Notes: generated by a model from the sequence alone, not told the origin. Positions 18,681-28,014 are shown, counted from the first letter of the stretch. The stretch is 64,000 nt of DNA from Enterococcus lactis (GCF_015751045.1 NZ_BNJW01000010.1:1-64000); one strand, 5' to 3'. A program made the numbers and translations.

Positions 18681-18734
18681 ACACCGTTTATTCGGAAAAA
18701 AGGGTTATGACATTTTTGTCAAACCCCTTTTTTC
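18681..18734 (+). repeat. Terminator repeat, copy B
   Basis: ACACCGTTTATTCGGAAAAA is followed by an AAAGGGTTATGAC/GTCAAACCCCTTT hairpin and a T-run. It lies directly after the small acidic gene, in the same orientation as copy A. Confidence 0.7.
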
Positions 18735-18777
18735 TTGATTTCATTCTCTTTTTTACTACAAAACCCTTTTAACTTTG

Positions 18778-18806
18778 TTGTTTAGGAAACAAAAAAATAA
18801 TATAAT
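18778..18806 (+). promoter_or_regulatory. Promoter and operator of the MarR-type regulator
   Basis: TTGTTT (18778-18783), a 17-base spacer and TATAAT (18801-18806). The palindrome TTGTTTAGGAAACAA (18778-18792) covers the -35. The GGAAACAA half recurs at the neighbouring MFS promoter. Confidence 0.75.
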
Positions 18807-18828
18807 GAAAGAAAAAGAAGGTGTAGAA

Positions 18829-19272
18829 ATGGATAAAAGACAGCTGCTAATAGAAGAATATCTGGATTTAGCTAATGAGATTATTCATCGTAATAAACCA
18901 GAAATGGAAAAAGAATTTGCAGGATTTACGCTAAATGAACTAGAAGTGATTGAACATATCGGGAAAATCCCTGATCCTAACGTGACAAAATTAGCGAATG
19001 CTAGTTATATGACTAGAGGAGCCATCAGTAAGTTAACAAAAAAGCTGATAGTCAGAGGGATCATAAACACTTATCAAAGCGAAGAGAATAAAAAAGAAAT
19101 CTATTTTCAATTGACGCCAATCGGACAAAAAATAAGGAATAGACACGAGCAGCTCCATCAAAAATGGGTCCAGCGAGATGCTGCTGTATTTGAAAATATG
19201 TCAAAAGAAGAATTTGACACAGTATTTCGTTTTATCGGTCGATACAGAGAATTTATACGAAGTAGCAAATGA
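18829..19272 (+). CDS. MarR-family transcriptional regulator
   Basis: The product of about 147 residues is a winged-helix repressor of the MarR type. The recognition region LANASYMTRGAISKLTKKL lies near residue 60, and the wing (NTYQSEENKKEIYFQLTPIG) near 85. I chose ATG 18829 (MDKRQLLIEEYL) because GAAGGTG lies five bases before it; the frame is open further upstream, but that would overlap the promoter. It is convergent with, and two bases from, an MFS transporter gene that carries the same operator motif. It probably represses itself and the transporter. Confidence 0.88.
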   Translation: MDKRQLLIEEYLDLANEIIHRNKPEMEKEFAGFTLNELEVIEHIGKIPDPNVTKLANASYMTRGAISKLTKKLIVRGIINTYQSEENKKEIYFQLTPIGQKIRNRHEQLHQKWVQRDAAVFENMSKEEFDTVFRFIGRYREFIRSSK

Positions 19273-19274
19273 AA

Positions 19275-20462
19275 CTAATGTTTTATATTGTAATAATAAT
19301 AGGCAAAAATCATAAGCAAAAACCCGAATATCGTCGGAAGAAATGGTGCTACGGGATAAAGCTGTCCTGCGATTAGCGGGCCGATGACGCGCGATAGAGA
19401 TTGTATGCTTTGGGTACCGCCCATTACAAGACCTTGCTGGTTTTCTGAGACAGAATTGGATAGTTGGCCATTGAATACAGGAGTAAAAATAGAATCGCCA
19501 AAACCATAACAGATAATCCCAAATAAAAACAAAATCGGCAGTAGAAGAATTCCAGATAATGTGATGAATAAATAGGCGAGGATTTCACTGTACATTCCTA
19601 TTCTTGTGATCTGCTGTTCTGAAATTTTTTTGAGCAATCGAGGCATAATGAACAATTGCGAGACAATATCCAAGATTCCAATCAAAGAGAAGCTTAAACC
19701 AACCAACCCCGCTTTCCACTGAAAGGTGTCAATCGAAAATTGAGAAAAGATAGATTGAAGAGAGCCAGCCGCTAACCAAACAGCAAAACCGGCTGTCAAT
19801 AAAGGAATAACGGATGAAATCTTGAATAATTGTTTTAATTGGTGAAAAGGTCTTACATGGGAAAAACTTAAATCTACTGAATGTTTTTTCATTGGAAGGC
19901 TTTCTTGCATAAATGTGTAGCCATAAACGGCATTTAAGAAAGTAAAGAGTGCTCCAATAAATATAGGAACAGAATTCCCCAACTCAGCTAATAGACCACC
20001 TATAATAGGACCAAGCGTTGTTCCTATACCGACTAAAGCACCCATCCATCCAAAAACTTTGGTTCTTTCATTAGGTTCCGTGATGTCGGCAAAGTAAGCG
20101 TATAAGGTGGAGATTTCTCCTGCTGTCAATCCTTCAATGATACGACCAAGGAACAACATCCATATCGAATTTCCTAAACCAAAAATCAAATATCCAATAC
20201 TTGATCCTAATAAACTGATAATAAGGATCGGACGACGCCCAAAATGATCACTTAAGCTACCGAGAATGGGGGCAGATAAGAAGGCAGCTAGAGCATAAAC
20301 AGACATGAGCAAAGTGATATAGAAAGCTTGCTGATGTGCGGAGTGGGAATAAGGCAGCGCTAAAAAAGGAAGTACAGGACTGACGATAGTAAATCCTAAT
20401 CCAGTGAATAAGACAGAAATATATCCAAAAACTTTAGAATGTTTATTTGTGAAACTGAACAT
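19275..20462 (-). CDS. Major facilitator superfamily efflux transporter
   Basis: The 395-residue protein has about 12 membrane segments and the DHA-type motif LSDHFGRRPI between segments 2 and 3. The alternating small-residue pattern near segment 5 (GALVGIGTTLGPIIGGLL) is typical of proton-driven drug exporters such as TetA/NorA relatives. The substrate is unknown. An AAAGGAG ribosome site precedes the ATG. The promoter (TTGACA, 17 bases, TACACT on the minus strand) is covered by two copies of the MarR operator motif, so it should be repressed until a ligand releases the regulator. Confidence 0.88.
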   Translation of the reverse strand: MFSFTNKHSKVFGYISVLFTGLGFTIVSPVLPFLALPYSHSAHQQAFYITLLMSVYALAAFLSAPILGSLSDHFGRRPILIISLLGSSIGYLIFGLGNSIWMLFLGRIIEGLTAGEISTLYAYFADITEPNERTKVFGWMGALVGIGTTLGPIIGGLLAELGNSVPIFIGALFTFLNAVYGYTFMQESLPMKKHSVDLSFSHVRPFHQLKQLFKISSVIPLLTAGFAVWLAAGSLQSIFSQFSIDTFQWKAGLVGLSFSLIGILDIVSQLFIMPRLLKKISEQQITRIGMYSEILAYLFITLSGILLLPILFLFGIICYGFGDSIFTPVFNGQLSNSVSENQQGLVMGGTQSIQSLSRVIGPLIAGQLYPVAPFLPTIFGFLLMIFAYYYYNIKH

Positions 20463-20488
20463 TTAAAAAACTCCTTTATGAAATAATG

Positions 20489-20503
20489 TTAACTTGGAAA
20501 CAA
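20489..20503 (-). promoter_or_regulatory. MarR operator copy at the MFS start point
   Basis: TTAACTTGGAAACAA fits TT-N5-GGAAACAA and covers the predicted transcription start of the transporter gene. Confidence 0.6.
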
Positions 20504-20507
20504 AAAT

Positions 20508-20536
20508 AGTGTATAGTAAGTTTGTTTCCTTGTCAA
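20508..20536 (-). promoter_or_regulatory. MFS promoter overlapped by a MarR operator copy
   Basis: On the minus strand TTGACA (complement of 20531-20536) and TACACT (complement of 20508-20513) are 17 bases apart. The operator TTGACAAGGAAACAA (complement of 20522-20536) covers the -35. Confidence 0.7.
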
Positions 20537-20678
20537 CATTATAAGGAATAGCAAAATCTACTTAATTTATTTATTCCGAAAAGTGAAGATGCGCATCAAA
20601 AACATAAACAAACAAAAATCAAGTAGACGACACTATAAATCTGACCGATCAGTGAAGCAATAGAAAAGAAACCTGTTC

Positions 20679-20707
20679 TTGCTTCCCATGTTTTTTTTAC
20701 GTATACT
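20679..20707 (+). promoter_or_regulatory. Predicted dnaD promoter
   Basis: TTGCTT (20679-20684) and TATACT (20702-20707) are separated by exactly 17 bases, 23 bases before the start codon. Confidence 0.75.
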
Positions 20708-20729
20708 GTGATTGAGCGGAGGAGAAATC

Positions 20730-21428
20730 ATGTTGAATTTAGAAAATTACTTAAGCGCTGGACAAACAGTCATATCTAATCTTTTACTTAAAAATTATCA
20801 TAGGATCGGTCTGCAATCTGAAGAATTTTTATTTGTTCTACAGTTGCACATGGCACAGCTTGAAGGAGATACTTTCCCTGATTTGCAGATGATTGCTATG
20901 GATATGGGAATCAAACAAGATCAGATTTTTCAAATACTGGATCGTCTCGTAACAAATGGATTTATCAAGATAGAAACGACGATTGTCAACGGTAAAAAAG
21001 CAGATCGATATAATCTTTACCCTATTTATGATCAATTAGGTGAGTATTTAAAAACACAAGAAAAAAAATACGAAGAAAAAACACAAGAAAAAGAAATCCA
21101 GTCAGTGTATCAATTATTTGAACAAGAATTTGGACGCCCGCTTTCTTCGATCGAGTTCCAGCGGATTGGTCAATGGCTAGAAGAAGACCATTATCAGCCG
21201 GAAATTTTGAAGCTAGCACTACGGGAAGCCGTATTGAATCAGGCTTATAGTTTTAATTATGTTGACCGCATTTTGCTATCGTGGGAAAGAAAAAATCTAC
21301 GTACAAAACAGCAAGTAGAAGAAGACCAAAAACGAAGGAAACAGCAACTTCTTCAAAGAAAAGTAGAGCAGCCGACTCAACAAGAAGAATTGCCAAAAGT
21401 TTCGCTGAAAAATTGGTTGGAGGAGTAG
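20730..21428 (+). CDS. dnaD: DnaD, replication-initiation protein
   Basis: DnaD helps load the replicative helicase during replication initiation and restart (PriA-DnaD-DnaB path of Firmicutes). The 232-residue protein has a winged-helix N-terminal domain (LENYLSAGQTVISNLLLKNYHRIGL) and a DnaB/DnaD C-terminal domain (FEQEFGRPLSSIEFQRIGQWLEE) ending in a basic, Gln-rich tail. I chose ATG 20730 because GGAGG lies seven bases upstream. nth follows after six bases, the conserved dnaD-nth pair. Confidence 0.94.
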   Translation: MLNLENYLSAGQTVISNLLLKNYHRIGLQSEEFLFVLQLHMAQLEGDTFPDLQMIAMDMGIKQDQIFQILDRLVTNGFIKIETTIVNGKKADRYNLYPIYDQLGEYLKTQEKKYEEKTQEKEIQSVYQLFEQEFGRPLSSIEFQRIGQWLEEDHYQPEILKLALREAVLNQAYSFNYVDRILLSWERKNLRTKQQVEEDQKRRKQQLLQRKVEQPTQQEELPKVSLKNWLEE

Positions 21429-21434
21429 CAGGAT

Positions 21435-22112
21435 ATGTTAAGCAAACAAAAGACAATGGAAGCTCTAGAAACGATGTATGAAATGTTCCCAGAAGCACAC
21501 GGAGAACTGAAACACAATAATCCATTTGAGTTATTGATTGCAGTGATCTTAAGTGCCCAAGCGACAGATGTATCAGTAAATAAAGCAACGCCAGATTTGT
21601 TTGCCTCCTTCCCAACACCTGATGCATTAGCAGATGCTCCAATCGATGAAATCATCCTCAAAATAAAAACGATTGGTTTGTATCGTAACAAAGCAAAAAA
21701 TATCAAAGCGTGTGCACAGCAGCTGATTGAACGTTTCGACGGACAAGTACCAACGACAAGAGAAGAATTGATGTCTCTTCCTGGCGTGGGCAGAAAAACG
21801 GCAAATGTCGTATTAGGAGATGCATTCGGGATACCAGCAATCGCAGTAGACACCCATGTTGAGCGTGTTTCAAAACGACTGAGGATCTGCAAACTAGATG
21901 CCTCGGTCATGGAAGTAGAAGAAACACTGATGCGGAAAGTGCCGCAAGAATTATGGGTAAAGACACATCATACACTGATTTTTTTCGGTAGATATCATTG
22001 TACAGCAAAAAATCCTAAGTGTGAGGTGTGTCCTTTGCTATCAATATGTCAAGATGGGAAAAATCGGATGCGCCTAAAAGAAAAGGCGCTAAAAAAGAAA
22101 CCACGCCTGTAG
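21435..22112 (+). CDS. nth: Endonuclease III (DNA glycosylase/AP lyase)
   Basis: It removes oxidised pyrimidines and nicks abasic sites. The 225-residue enzyme has the helix-hairpin-helix LPGVGRKTANVVL near residue 115 with its catalytic Lys, the catalytic Asp in AVDTHVERV, and the iron-sulfur motif C-x6-C-x2-C-x5-C (CTAKNPKCEVCPLLSIC) near 195. It is co-transcribed with dnaD. The stop codon lies in the loop of the terminator shared with ponA. Confidence 0.97.
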   Translation: MLSKQKTMEALETMYEMFPEAHGELKHNNPFELLIAVILSAQATDVSVNKATPDLFASFPTPDALADAPIDEIILKIKTIGLYRNKAKNIKACAQQLIERFDGQVPTTREELMSLPGVGRKTANVVLGDAFGIPAIAVDTHVERVSKRLRICKLDASVMEVEETLMRKVPQELWVKTHHTLIFFGRYHCTAKNPKCEVCPLLSICQDGKNRMRLKEKALKKKPRL

Positions 22113-22130
22113 ACGTGGTTTCTTTTATCT
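22095..22130. terminator. Bidirectional terminator between nth and ponA
   Basis: AAGAAACCACG pairs with CGTGGTTTCTT around a loop that contains the nth stop codon, with A-run and T-run flanks. Confidence 0.85.
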
Positions 22131-24507
22131 ATCTGTTTCCAGAAGCTGAGGTGCTACTGGATGGTGTATGGTCATTTGCAGCATCCGCTTCGCTAGTTGC
22201 TGGTTCACTGGAAGAAGCAGGAGGAGCAGATGAAGACGGCGTCGAGCTTTCTTCAGATGAAGAAGAAGGAACCGTTGTTGATGACGCTGGCTCGCTTGTC
22301 TCTGCTGTCGTGCTTTCTGTTGAGGACTCAGCGGTTGATTCACTTTGACTAGTAGAGCTAGTTTGAGTCGTCGTCTCTGTTGTTGAACTTCCAGGAGTCT
22401 GGACATAGCTGGAAGAAGGAATAGTTGTTGATGGCGCAACTGTATTTGATCTCACTGTATATTGATCCTTATAGTACAGTTCACCGCCCACACGTATCAA
22501 GCCACTTGGCATCTCCCAGTCTGTATTTGTCACGTTAGCTGAAACATACTGCATAAGCTCGCGATAAACATCAGAGGCCACGTGTGACGATTCTGAAGTG
22601 ACAGGTGTCATTTTCTTGTTGTAACCTGTCCACACGGAAATCGAATAATTTGGTGTATAGCCCGCAAATAGGATATCTGGATATACACCAGAAGAAATAC
22701 CAAGTTTCGCATACTCGTCATCTGTATAATTTGATGTTCCGGTCTTACCGGCTTGATATAACCCAGCGATTTGCGCATTCGTACCAGTACCTTCAGTGAT
22801 TGTATCTTTTAAAATATCCGTGATCATATAAGCTGTTTCTGGAGACATGGCTGTTTTTCCATCTGGTTCATAAGTTTCTTCTGTACCGTCTTGGAAGACG
22901 ATTTTATTAACATATTGAGGTTTGTAATAGGTTCCTCCATTGGCGAAAGCCGCATAGGCTGCTGCCATTTTTAAGGAAGAAGCTCCGTATTTTGTCCCAT
23001 CTTGTTCTTCCGTATTACTAGAGATCGCATTCGATTGATGGATCGTACTGTATTCGATCCCAAGATTTTTTAAGAAAGAAGCCACTTTATCTGAACCGAC
23101 TTCATTGAATAATTTGACTGCTGGAACATTACGGGATAAGTAAAGTGCTTGGCGTAAAGTAATGGTGCCCATATATTGATTATCCCAGTTTCCTACAGGA
23201 GTAGAAGTGCCTTCATAGTTATACGGTGCGTCAGTGATAGTTTTTCCAGTAGAATATTTCAAATATTCAAAAGCTGGTCCGTAATCTGTGACAGGTTTCA
23301 TCGTAGAACCAAAATCACGGGAAGTATTCACTGCTAAGTTGTTGCCTAAAGTCACGTCTTCTGCGATGTGACGCCCGCCAATCTGGGCTTTGACTTTCCC
23401 GGTATTTGTGTCGATAAGCGTGGAGGCAACTTGCATCTCGTCGTCTGGATAAGAGACATACTGATCCGTATTGACGATATCATATAGTTTCTTTTGAGCA
23501 TCCAGATCCAAATTCGTATAGATCTCTAAACCGTCTGTGTAGACATTCTTATCTGTTTTTTCTTGTACTTCATTGATGACTTCTTTGACATAATTATCGA
23601 CGATCTTAGTGTTGTCATCAGATTGAGTCAGCTCTTGCAAACCATCCATTACCGGTACATTGACAGCTTGATCATATTCTGTTTGAGAGATTTTTTCGTT
23701 TTGAAGCATCGTATACAAAACAGTATCTCGCCTTTTTTTCGCCTGATCGGGATAAACATAAGGATCATAGGCAGAAGGGGCTTGAGGCATTCCAGCAAGC
23801 AATGCTGTTTGTGGTAAAGAAAGTTCTGATAGTTTCTTACCAAAGTACATCTCAGAAGCTGTCTCCATCCCGTACAAACCATTTGACATGTACACTTTAT
23901 TTACGTAGTAGGTCAAAATTTCTTGTTTCGATTTTTTCTGTTCCAATCTTACAGCCATCCACGCTTCTTGAGCCTTCCGTTTCAGAGTCTGATCCTCGGC
24001 GCTGGTAGAGAAGAAGGACAGTTTGATCAATTGTTGTGTCAAAGTACTTCCGCCTTGTAGACCGCCAGAGGTGAAATTAGAAAGGGCAGAACCGATGATC
24101 CGAATAGGGTCAACCCCGATATGTTTATAAAAACGCCGATCCTCTACTGACACGATCGCATCTTCCAATGTTTTCGGTAATTCATTTGCAGAAATCTTTT
24201 CTCGCTTTTCCGCACCTAGATCTTCGAATAATTCGCCATCTTGTGTATATAATTTGGAAGATACGGTAGCGTCCAATTTTTTATCTGTCAATTCGGGCGC
24301 ATCTTTTGCGTAATACCAGAACAGTCCTACACCTGCTAAAAAGAGGATACAGAAAAACGAGAGGATGCCTAAAAGGATTTTGATAAACAATCCTTTTTTA
24401 TGTGGTCCAGAAGTCTTCCCAGAACCTTTGCCCGAATTCTTCTTCACACTCTTTTTAGGAGTAGGCTGTTTCTGTCGTCTAGAGCTTCTAGTTTGTTCAT
24501 TTGCCAT
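22129..24507 (-). CDS. ponA: Class A penicillin-binding protein 1A (bifunctional peptidoglycan synthase)
   Basis: It polymerises glycan strands and cross-links peptides at the membrane. The 792-residue protein has a basic cytoplasmic tail, one membrane segment near 43-65, a GT51 glycosyltransferase domain ([10 protein letters not shown] with catalytic Glu; [11 protein letters not shown]), and a transpeptidase domain with STMKP, SRN and KTGTS. The last 100 or so residues are almost all Ser, Thr, Glu and Ala. I chose ATG 24507 (MANEQTRSS) because GAAGGAG stands upstream. The start overlaps the end of recU by 11 bases, the conserved recU-ponA operon. The locus identifies it as PonA rather than PbpF or PbpZ. 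Confidence 0.93.
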   Translation of the reverse strand: MANEQTRSSRRQKQPTPKKSVKKNSGKGSGKTSGPHKKGLFIKILLGILSFFCILFLAGVGLFWYYAKDAPELTDKKLDATVSSKLYTQDGELFEDLGAEKREKISANELPKTLEDAIVSVEDRRFYKHIGVDPIRIIGSALSNFTSGGLQGGSTLTQQLIKLSFFSTSAEDQTLKRKAQEAWMAVRLEQKKSKQEILTYYVNKVYMSNGLYGMETASEMYFGKKLSELSLPQTALLAGMPQAPSAYDPYVYPDQAKKRRDTVLYTMLQNEKISQTEYDQAVNVPVMDGLQELTQSDDNTKIVDNYVKEVINEVQEKTDKNVYTDGLEIYTNLDLDAQKKLYDIVNTDQYVSYPDDEMQVASTLIDTNTGKVKAQIGGRHIAEDVTLGNNLAVNTSRDFGSTMKPVTDYGPAFEYLKYSTGKTITDAPYNYEGTSTPVGNWDNQYMGTITLRQALYLSRNVPAVKLFNEVGSDKVASFLKNLGIEYSTIHQSNAISSNTEEQDGTKYGASSLKMAAAYAAFANGGTYYKPQYVNKIVFQDGTEETYEPDGKTAMSPETAYMITDILKDTITEGTGTNAQIAGLYQAGKTGTSNYTDDEYAKLGISSGVYPDILFAGYTPNYSISVWTGYNKKMTPVTSESSHVASDVYRELMQYVSANVTNTDWEMPSGLIRVGGELYYKDQYTVRSNTVAPSTTIPSSSYVQTPGSSTTETTTQTSSTSQSESTAESSTESTTAETSEPASSTTVPSSSSEESSTPSSSAPPASSSEPATSEADAANDHTPSSSTSASGNR

Positions 24508-25144
24508 TCTTGCTTTCTCCTTCAATAGATAATGTTGATAAATAGAAATCAACCGCGTCCAAATAAGGAATCCGCGGAGAAATACCAGTTTTGATCTCTA
24601 TTCCTAGTTCTTCGATCAATGATAAAGGCAGTGATTTGCGTCCTTTTTCCTTTTGGGCATCCCAGTAAGCAATCAAATGAACACTATTCAAATAAAAACA
24701 GCGTTTCAATGTCGAAAACCATAATAAGACAAAGCAGACTCCTTTTTGTTCGAGGCATGCTTTCATGTGTTCGATTTGATGGGCATGGAAGTTTTTAAAG
24801 GGAAACGATGTTTTGTTCTTGGTTTCTTTTGCTTCAAAGTCCAAGTAAAAGCCTCGATAGACGCCATTATAGTCTGTGGTTGAGGCTTGGGTAAAGTAGG
24901 CTTCTTTGATTACAGCAGCGCTTCTCTTAGGATAGTCTACTTTCACGATTTGGATAGGGGTAGGCTTTTTATGGATAACTGCCAACCCGCGGGAAAGATA
25001 ATACTCATTACTTTCATTGATTGCTTCTTCAAAGCGCATCCCCCGATTGCCGAATTCGGTGATTTGTTTTCTTTTTTCTTGAATTTTTTCGACGGGAGAG
25101 GCATTCTTATAATAAGGTTGGCCGTTTGGATAGCGCAATACCAT
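24497..25144 (-). CDS. recU: RecU Holliday-junction resolvase
   Basis: It cuts four-way DNA junctions during recombination and segregation in Firmicutes, replacing RuvC. The 215-residue protein has the family start [10 protein letters not shown], the conserved [14 protein letters not shown], and the nuclease residues in [20 protein letters not shown] (Asp, Glu-x-Lys). The length is normal. An AGGAGTG ribosome site precedes the ATG. It is the first gene of the recU-ponA operon, divergent from ypsA. Confidence 0.95.
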   Translation of the reverse strand: MVLRYPNGQPYYKNASPVEKIQEKRKQITEFGNRGMRFEEAINESNEYYLSRGLAVIHKKPTPIQIVKVDYPKRSAAVIKEAYFTQASTTDYNGVYRGFYLDFEAKETKNKTSFPFKNFHAHQIEHMKACLEQKGVCFVLLWFSTLKRCFYLNSVHLIAYWDAQKEKGRKSLPLSLIEELGIEIKTGISPRIPYLDAVDFYLSTLSIEGESKNGK

Positions 25145-25207
25145 CTTTAATCACACTCCTAGGCCACATTATAGCAAAAAAGCAGATAGAAAGAAAAGGA
25201 ATCTGAG

Positions 25208-25747
25208 ATGGATAAGTCAAAAGTAATCTATGTGTCTGGGTATCGAAGTTTCGAACTCGGTGTTTTTAAAGAAAATGACCCTAAAATACAAGTTGTTAAA
25301 AATGTTTTAAAAAGGGAACTCCGTCAATTAGCAGAAGAAGGGGTGGAATGGATACTTGTCAGTGGGAATTTGGGCGTTGAACTATGGACCGTGCAAACAG
25401 TAGCGGAATTGAAAGAAGAATATCCGGAACTTTCCCTTGGTATTTTGTATCCTTTTGCTGATTTTGGTAATAACTGGAATGAAGGGAACCAAGAGAAGAA
25501 ACAATTAGCAGAACAATTAGCAGATTATGTCGAAGCTGTTAGCCATCAACCCTACCAATCACCTAGTCAGCTAAAGAATCATACTCGTTTTATACTTGAA
25601 CATACAGTAGGCTGTCTGCTGATCTATGATGAAGAATTCCCTGGGAAAACGAAGTATTTTTTTGAAGATGCACAGAATTACCAAGCAGATCATCCCTACG
25701 AAATTCGGCTGATCAGTATGGACGATCTTCAAAATTTTAGTGAATAA
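25208..25747 (+). CDS. ypsA: YpsA-like SLOG-domain protein (DUF1273)
   Basis: The 179-residue cytosolic protein has the YpsA/DUF1273 pattern (VSGYRSFELGVF near the start, EGVEWILVSGNLGVELW, YPFADFGNNWNEGNQ). SLOG proteins bind nucleotide-type ligands; Bacillus YpsA affects cell division together with GpsB. It precedes gpsB as in Bacillus. No catalytic residue can be assigned. Confidence 0.85.
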   Translation: MDKSKVIYVSGYRSFELGVFKENDPKIQVVKNVLKRELRQLAEEGVEWILVSGNLGVELWTVQTVAELKEEYPELSLGILYPFADFGNNWNEGNQEKKQLAEQLADYVEAVSHQPYQSPSQLKNHTRFILEHTVGCLLIYDEEFPGKTKYFFEDAQNYQADHPYEIRLISMDDLQNFSE

Positions 25748-25759
25748 TCGATATTGTGT

Positions 25760-25788
25760 TTGATTTATCAACTTTTTTCCTATACAAT
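25760..25788 (+). promoter_or_regulatory. Predicted gpsB promoter
   Basis: TTGATT (25760-25765) and TACAAT (25783-25788) are separated by 17 bases. Confidence 0.65.
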
Positions 25789-25836
25789 GAAAAAGGTAGA
25801 AATGTTATTACGTAAATGAAAACTAGAGGTGTAAAT

Positions 25837-26256
25837 ATGGCGAATTTGGTTTATAGTCCTAAAGACATTTTACAACAAGAATTCAAAACAAAAATGCGCG
25901 GCTATGATCCCGTTGAAGTTGATGAATTCTTAGACAATATCATCAAAGATTATGAAACTTACAGCAAAGAACTCCTTGCTTTACAAGAAGAAAACGATCG
26001 ATTGAGTGCAAAAGTAGCTCAATTATCTAAAACTCAAGGAGCAGCTCAAACACGTGTGCAGCAAACAGAAGCACCGAAGAGCGCAGCAGTAACCAATTTC
26101 GATATCTTAAAACGCTTGTCAAACCTTGAACGTGAAGTATTCGGTAAAAAGCTTGATCAACAAGCAAGTGCAGTCAAACCAGCACAACCTAATCCAAATA
26201 ACTACACAAATGCAGATACAAGCTTAGATGATAATGAAAAAACACGTCAATTTTAA
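25837..26256 (+). CDS. gpsB: GpsB, cell-division and cell-wall adaptor
   Basis: GpsB is a DivIVA-like coiled coil that links penicillin-binding proteins with division proteins at the septum. The 139-residue product has the conserved N-terminal lipid/PBP-binding domain (YSPKDILQQEFKTKMRGYDP, VDEFLDNIIKDYE), a heptad coiled coil to about residue 65, a Gln/Ala-rich linker, and a C-terminal helix (FDILKRLSNLEREVFGKKL). I chose ATG 25837 because AGAGGTG stands upstream. It lies next to rnpB as in many Firmicutes. Confidence 0.95.
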   Translation: MANLVYSPKDILQQEFKTKMRGYDPVEVDEFLDNIIKDYETYSKELLALQEENDRLSAKVAQLSKTQGAAQTRVQQTEAPKSAAVTNFDILKRLSNLEREVFGKKLDQQASAVKPAQPNPNNYTNADTSLDDNEKTRQF

Positions 26257-26270
26257 TTTTTGACTAATGA

Positions 26271-26656
26271 ATTTGCGGTTTTCGGGTAATCGCGGTCTGA
26301 CTTGATCAGGCTGAGGAAAGTCCATGCTCGCACAGGCTGTGATGCCTGTAGTGTTCGTGCTTAGCGAAACCATAAGCTAAGGTACTCTTTGGAGTAACGG
26401 CAGGAAAACAAGCTAAGGCTTCGGCTATGCTTAAGTATCCTTGAAAGTGCCACAGTGACGAAGCGGCTGGGGAAACCCATCCGGTGGAACGCGGTAAACC
26501 CCTCGAGCGAGCAACCCAAACAATGGTAGGGGCGCTTTTTGTCTGGAAGAAGAACAAGACAAAAAGGCAGTACAACTGCAGATAGATGGTTACCGCTTTG
26601 CTTTTTCTCCCTGGAAAAGCAAAGTACAGAACATGGCTTATAGAAAACCGCAAACA
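26271..26656 (+). ncRNA. rnpB: RNase P RNA, Bacillus type (class B)
   Basis: This catalytic RNA matures the 5' end of tRNAs. The terminal helix P1 pairs 26272-26283 (TTTGCGGTTTTC) with 26643-26654. Inside are the hallmark blocks GAGGAAAGTCCATGCTCGCAC, GTAGTGTTCGTGC, GGCAGGAAAA, GAAAGTGCCACAGTGACGAAG, GGAACGCGGTAAACCCCTCG, GAGCGAGCAACCCAAA and the late ACATGGCTTATAGA. The order and the gpsB-rnpB-ypsC context match Bacillus-type RNase P. The ends are set by P1 and may be off by a few bases. Confidence 0.95.
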
Positions 26657-26715
26657 TCAGGGAATAAGGTCGTGACAAAAGTATGTTGTTCTTATTGCAA
26701 AATAGGCTTTTGTGT

Positions 26716-26731
26716 CACCGGTTATTCGGAG
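26716..26731 (+). repeat. Terminator repeat leader, copy D
   Basis: CACCGGTTATTCGGAG closely resembles the leader CACCGTTTATTCGGAA of copies B and C and precedes a terminator hairpin by 12 bases. Confidence 0.5.
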
Positions 26732-26743
26732 TTTGAGTAAAAG

Positions 26744-26782
26744 CGTGGGGTAGGACTGACTGATGTCCCACCCCCCTTTTTT
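26744..26782 (+). terminator. Terminator after rnpB
   Basis: GTGGGGTAGGAC pairs imperfectly with GTCCCACCCC, followed by CC and seven T. Confidence 0.75.
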
Positions 26783-26802
26783 TATAAATAAGGAGATTAT
26801 GT

Positions 26803-27969
26803 ATGGAAAAAAACAGGAAGTTCAACCTCGTCGCAACTGCGGCAAGCGGTCTCGAAGCGCTGGTTGGTAAAGAATTAAGAGATCTTGGAATCGAATGCCA
26901 AGTTGAGAACGGACGTGCACGATTTGAAGGAACAATGGAAACGATCGCTACAGCTAATTTATGGTTACGTACAGCAGATCGAGTAAAAATCGTGGTTGGG
27001 GAATTCGATGCGTATACGTTTGATGAATTGTTTGAAAACGTAAAAGCATTGCCTTGGGAAGATTTTCTTCCACTAGATGCAGCTTTCCCTGTAGCTGGAA
27101 AATCGATTAAGTCGAAACTGTATAGTACACCTGATTGTCAGGCGATCACAAAAAAAGCAATCGTTGAACGTCTTCGTACGTATTACCATCGTCCAGCTTC
27201 TGTTCCATTGACGGAAACAGGCGCACATTTCCAATTGGAAGTAGCTTTGCTGAAAGACCATGTGATGGTAACTTTGGATACGACAGGACCAAGTTTATTC
27301 AAACGTGGTTATCGCTTAGAAAAAGGCGGTGCACCATTGAAAGAAAACATGGCAGCAGCACTTGTGATGCTGACAAATTGGCGGAAAGATCGTCCATTTT
27401 ATGATCCTGTATGTGGTTCAGGTACGCTTTGTATTGAAGCAGCCTTAATAGGCCATAATATCGCACCAGGATTCAATCGCGAGTTTGCTTGCGAATCTTG
27501 GGACTGGTTCAGTCAGGAAATCATGGAAGAGGTTCGATCAGCAGCAGAAGAAAAAGCAGATTATGATATTGAATTAGATATTACTGGTTCAGATATCAAT
27601 GGACGAATGATTGAAATTGCCAAAGCCAATGCTGAAGAAATCGGACTAGGCTCTTCGATTGTCTTTAAACAACAAGCAGTGAAGGACTTCAAGACAGATA
27701 AAGAATATGGGGTCATCGTTGCTAATCCGCCATACGGAGAACGACTAGGGGAAGAAGAAACCGTTCGACAATTATATAAAGAAATGGGCGATGTATTCCG
27801 TCCATTAAAAACATGGAGTAAATATATCTTGACTAGCGACTTAGCGTTTGAGGAATTTTACGGACAAAAAGCAACCAAAAAAAGAAAATTGTATAATGGT
27901 GCTTTGCGTACGGATCTGTTCCAGTATTGGGGAACTCGTCCGCCTAGAAAAAAAGAGAAAGACGAATAA
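26803..27969 (+). CDS. YpsC/RlmL-type 23S rRNA guanine-N2 methyltransferase
   Basis: The 388-residue S-adenosylmethionine enzyme has an N-terminal THUMP-type RNA-binding region (ATAASGLEALVGKEL; residues about 1-160) and a Rossmann methyltransferase domain with FYDPVCGSGTLCIEA near 195, the acidic GSDINGRMI near 263, and the catalytic NPPYGERLG near 305. The family modifies a guanine of 23S rRNA (G2445-type in E. coli RlmL). The position after rnpB matches Bacillus ypsC. The ribosome site is AAGGAG. Confidence 0.9.
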   Translation: MEKNRKFNLVATAASGLEALVGKELRDLGIECQVENGRARFEGTMETIATANLWLRTADRVKIVVGEFDAYTFDELFENVKALPWEDFLPLDAAFPVAGKSIKSKLYSTPDCQAITKKAIVERLRTYYHRPASVPLTETGAHFQLEVALLKDHVMVTLDTTGPSLFKRGYRLEKGGAPLKENMAAALVMLTNWRKDRPFYDPVCGSGTLCIEAALIGHNIAPGFNREFACESWDWFSQEIMEEVRSAAEEKADYDIELDITGSDINGRMIEIAKANAEEIGLGSSIVFKQQAVKDFKTDKEYGVIVANPPYGERLGEEETVRQLYKEMGDVFRPLKTWSKYILTSDLAFEEFYGQKATKKRKLYNGALRTDLFQYWGTRPPRKKEKDE

Positions 27970-28014
27970 TCTGACTAATTGATTCATTTAATTGGATGTT
28001 TGGAGGAATAGGGA

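Noticed and set aside
26306-26678. Minus-strand open frames of 105 and 115 codons
   Set aside because: They lie inside the RNase P RNA gene and have no ribosome site or family resemblance.
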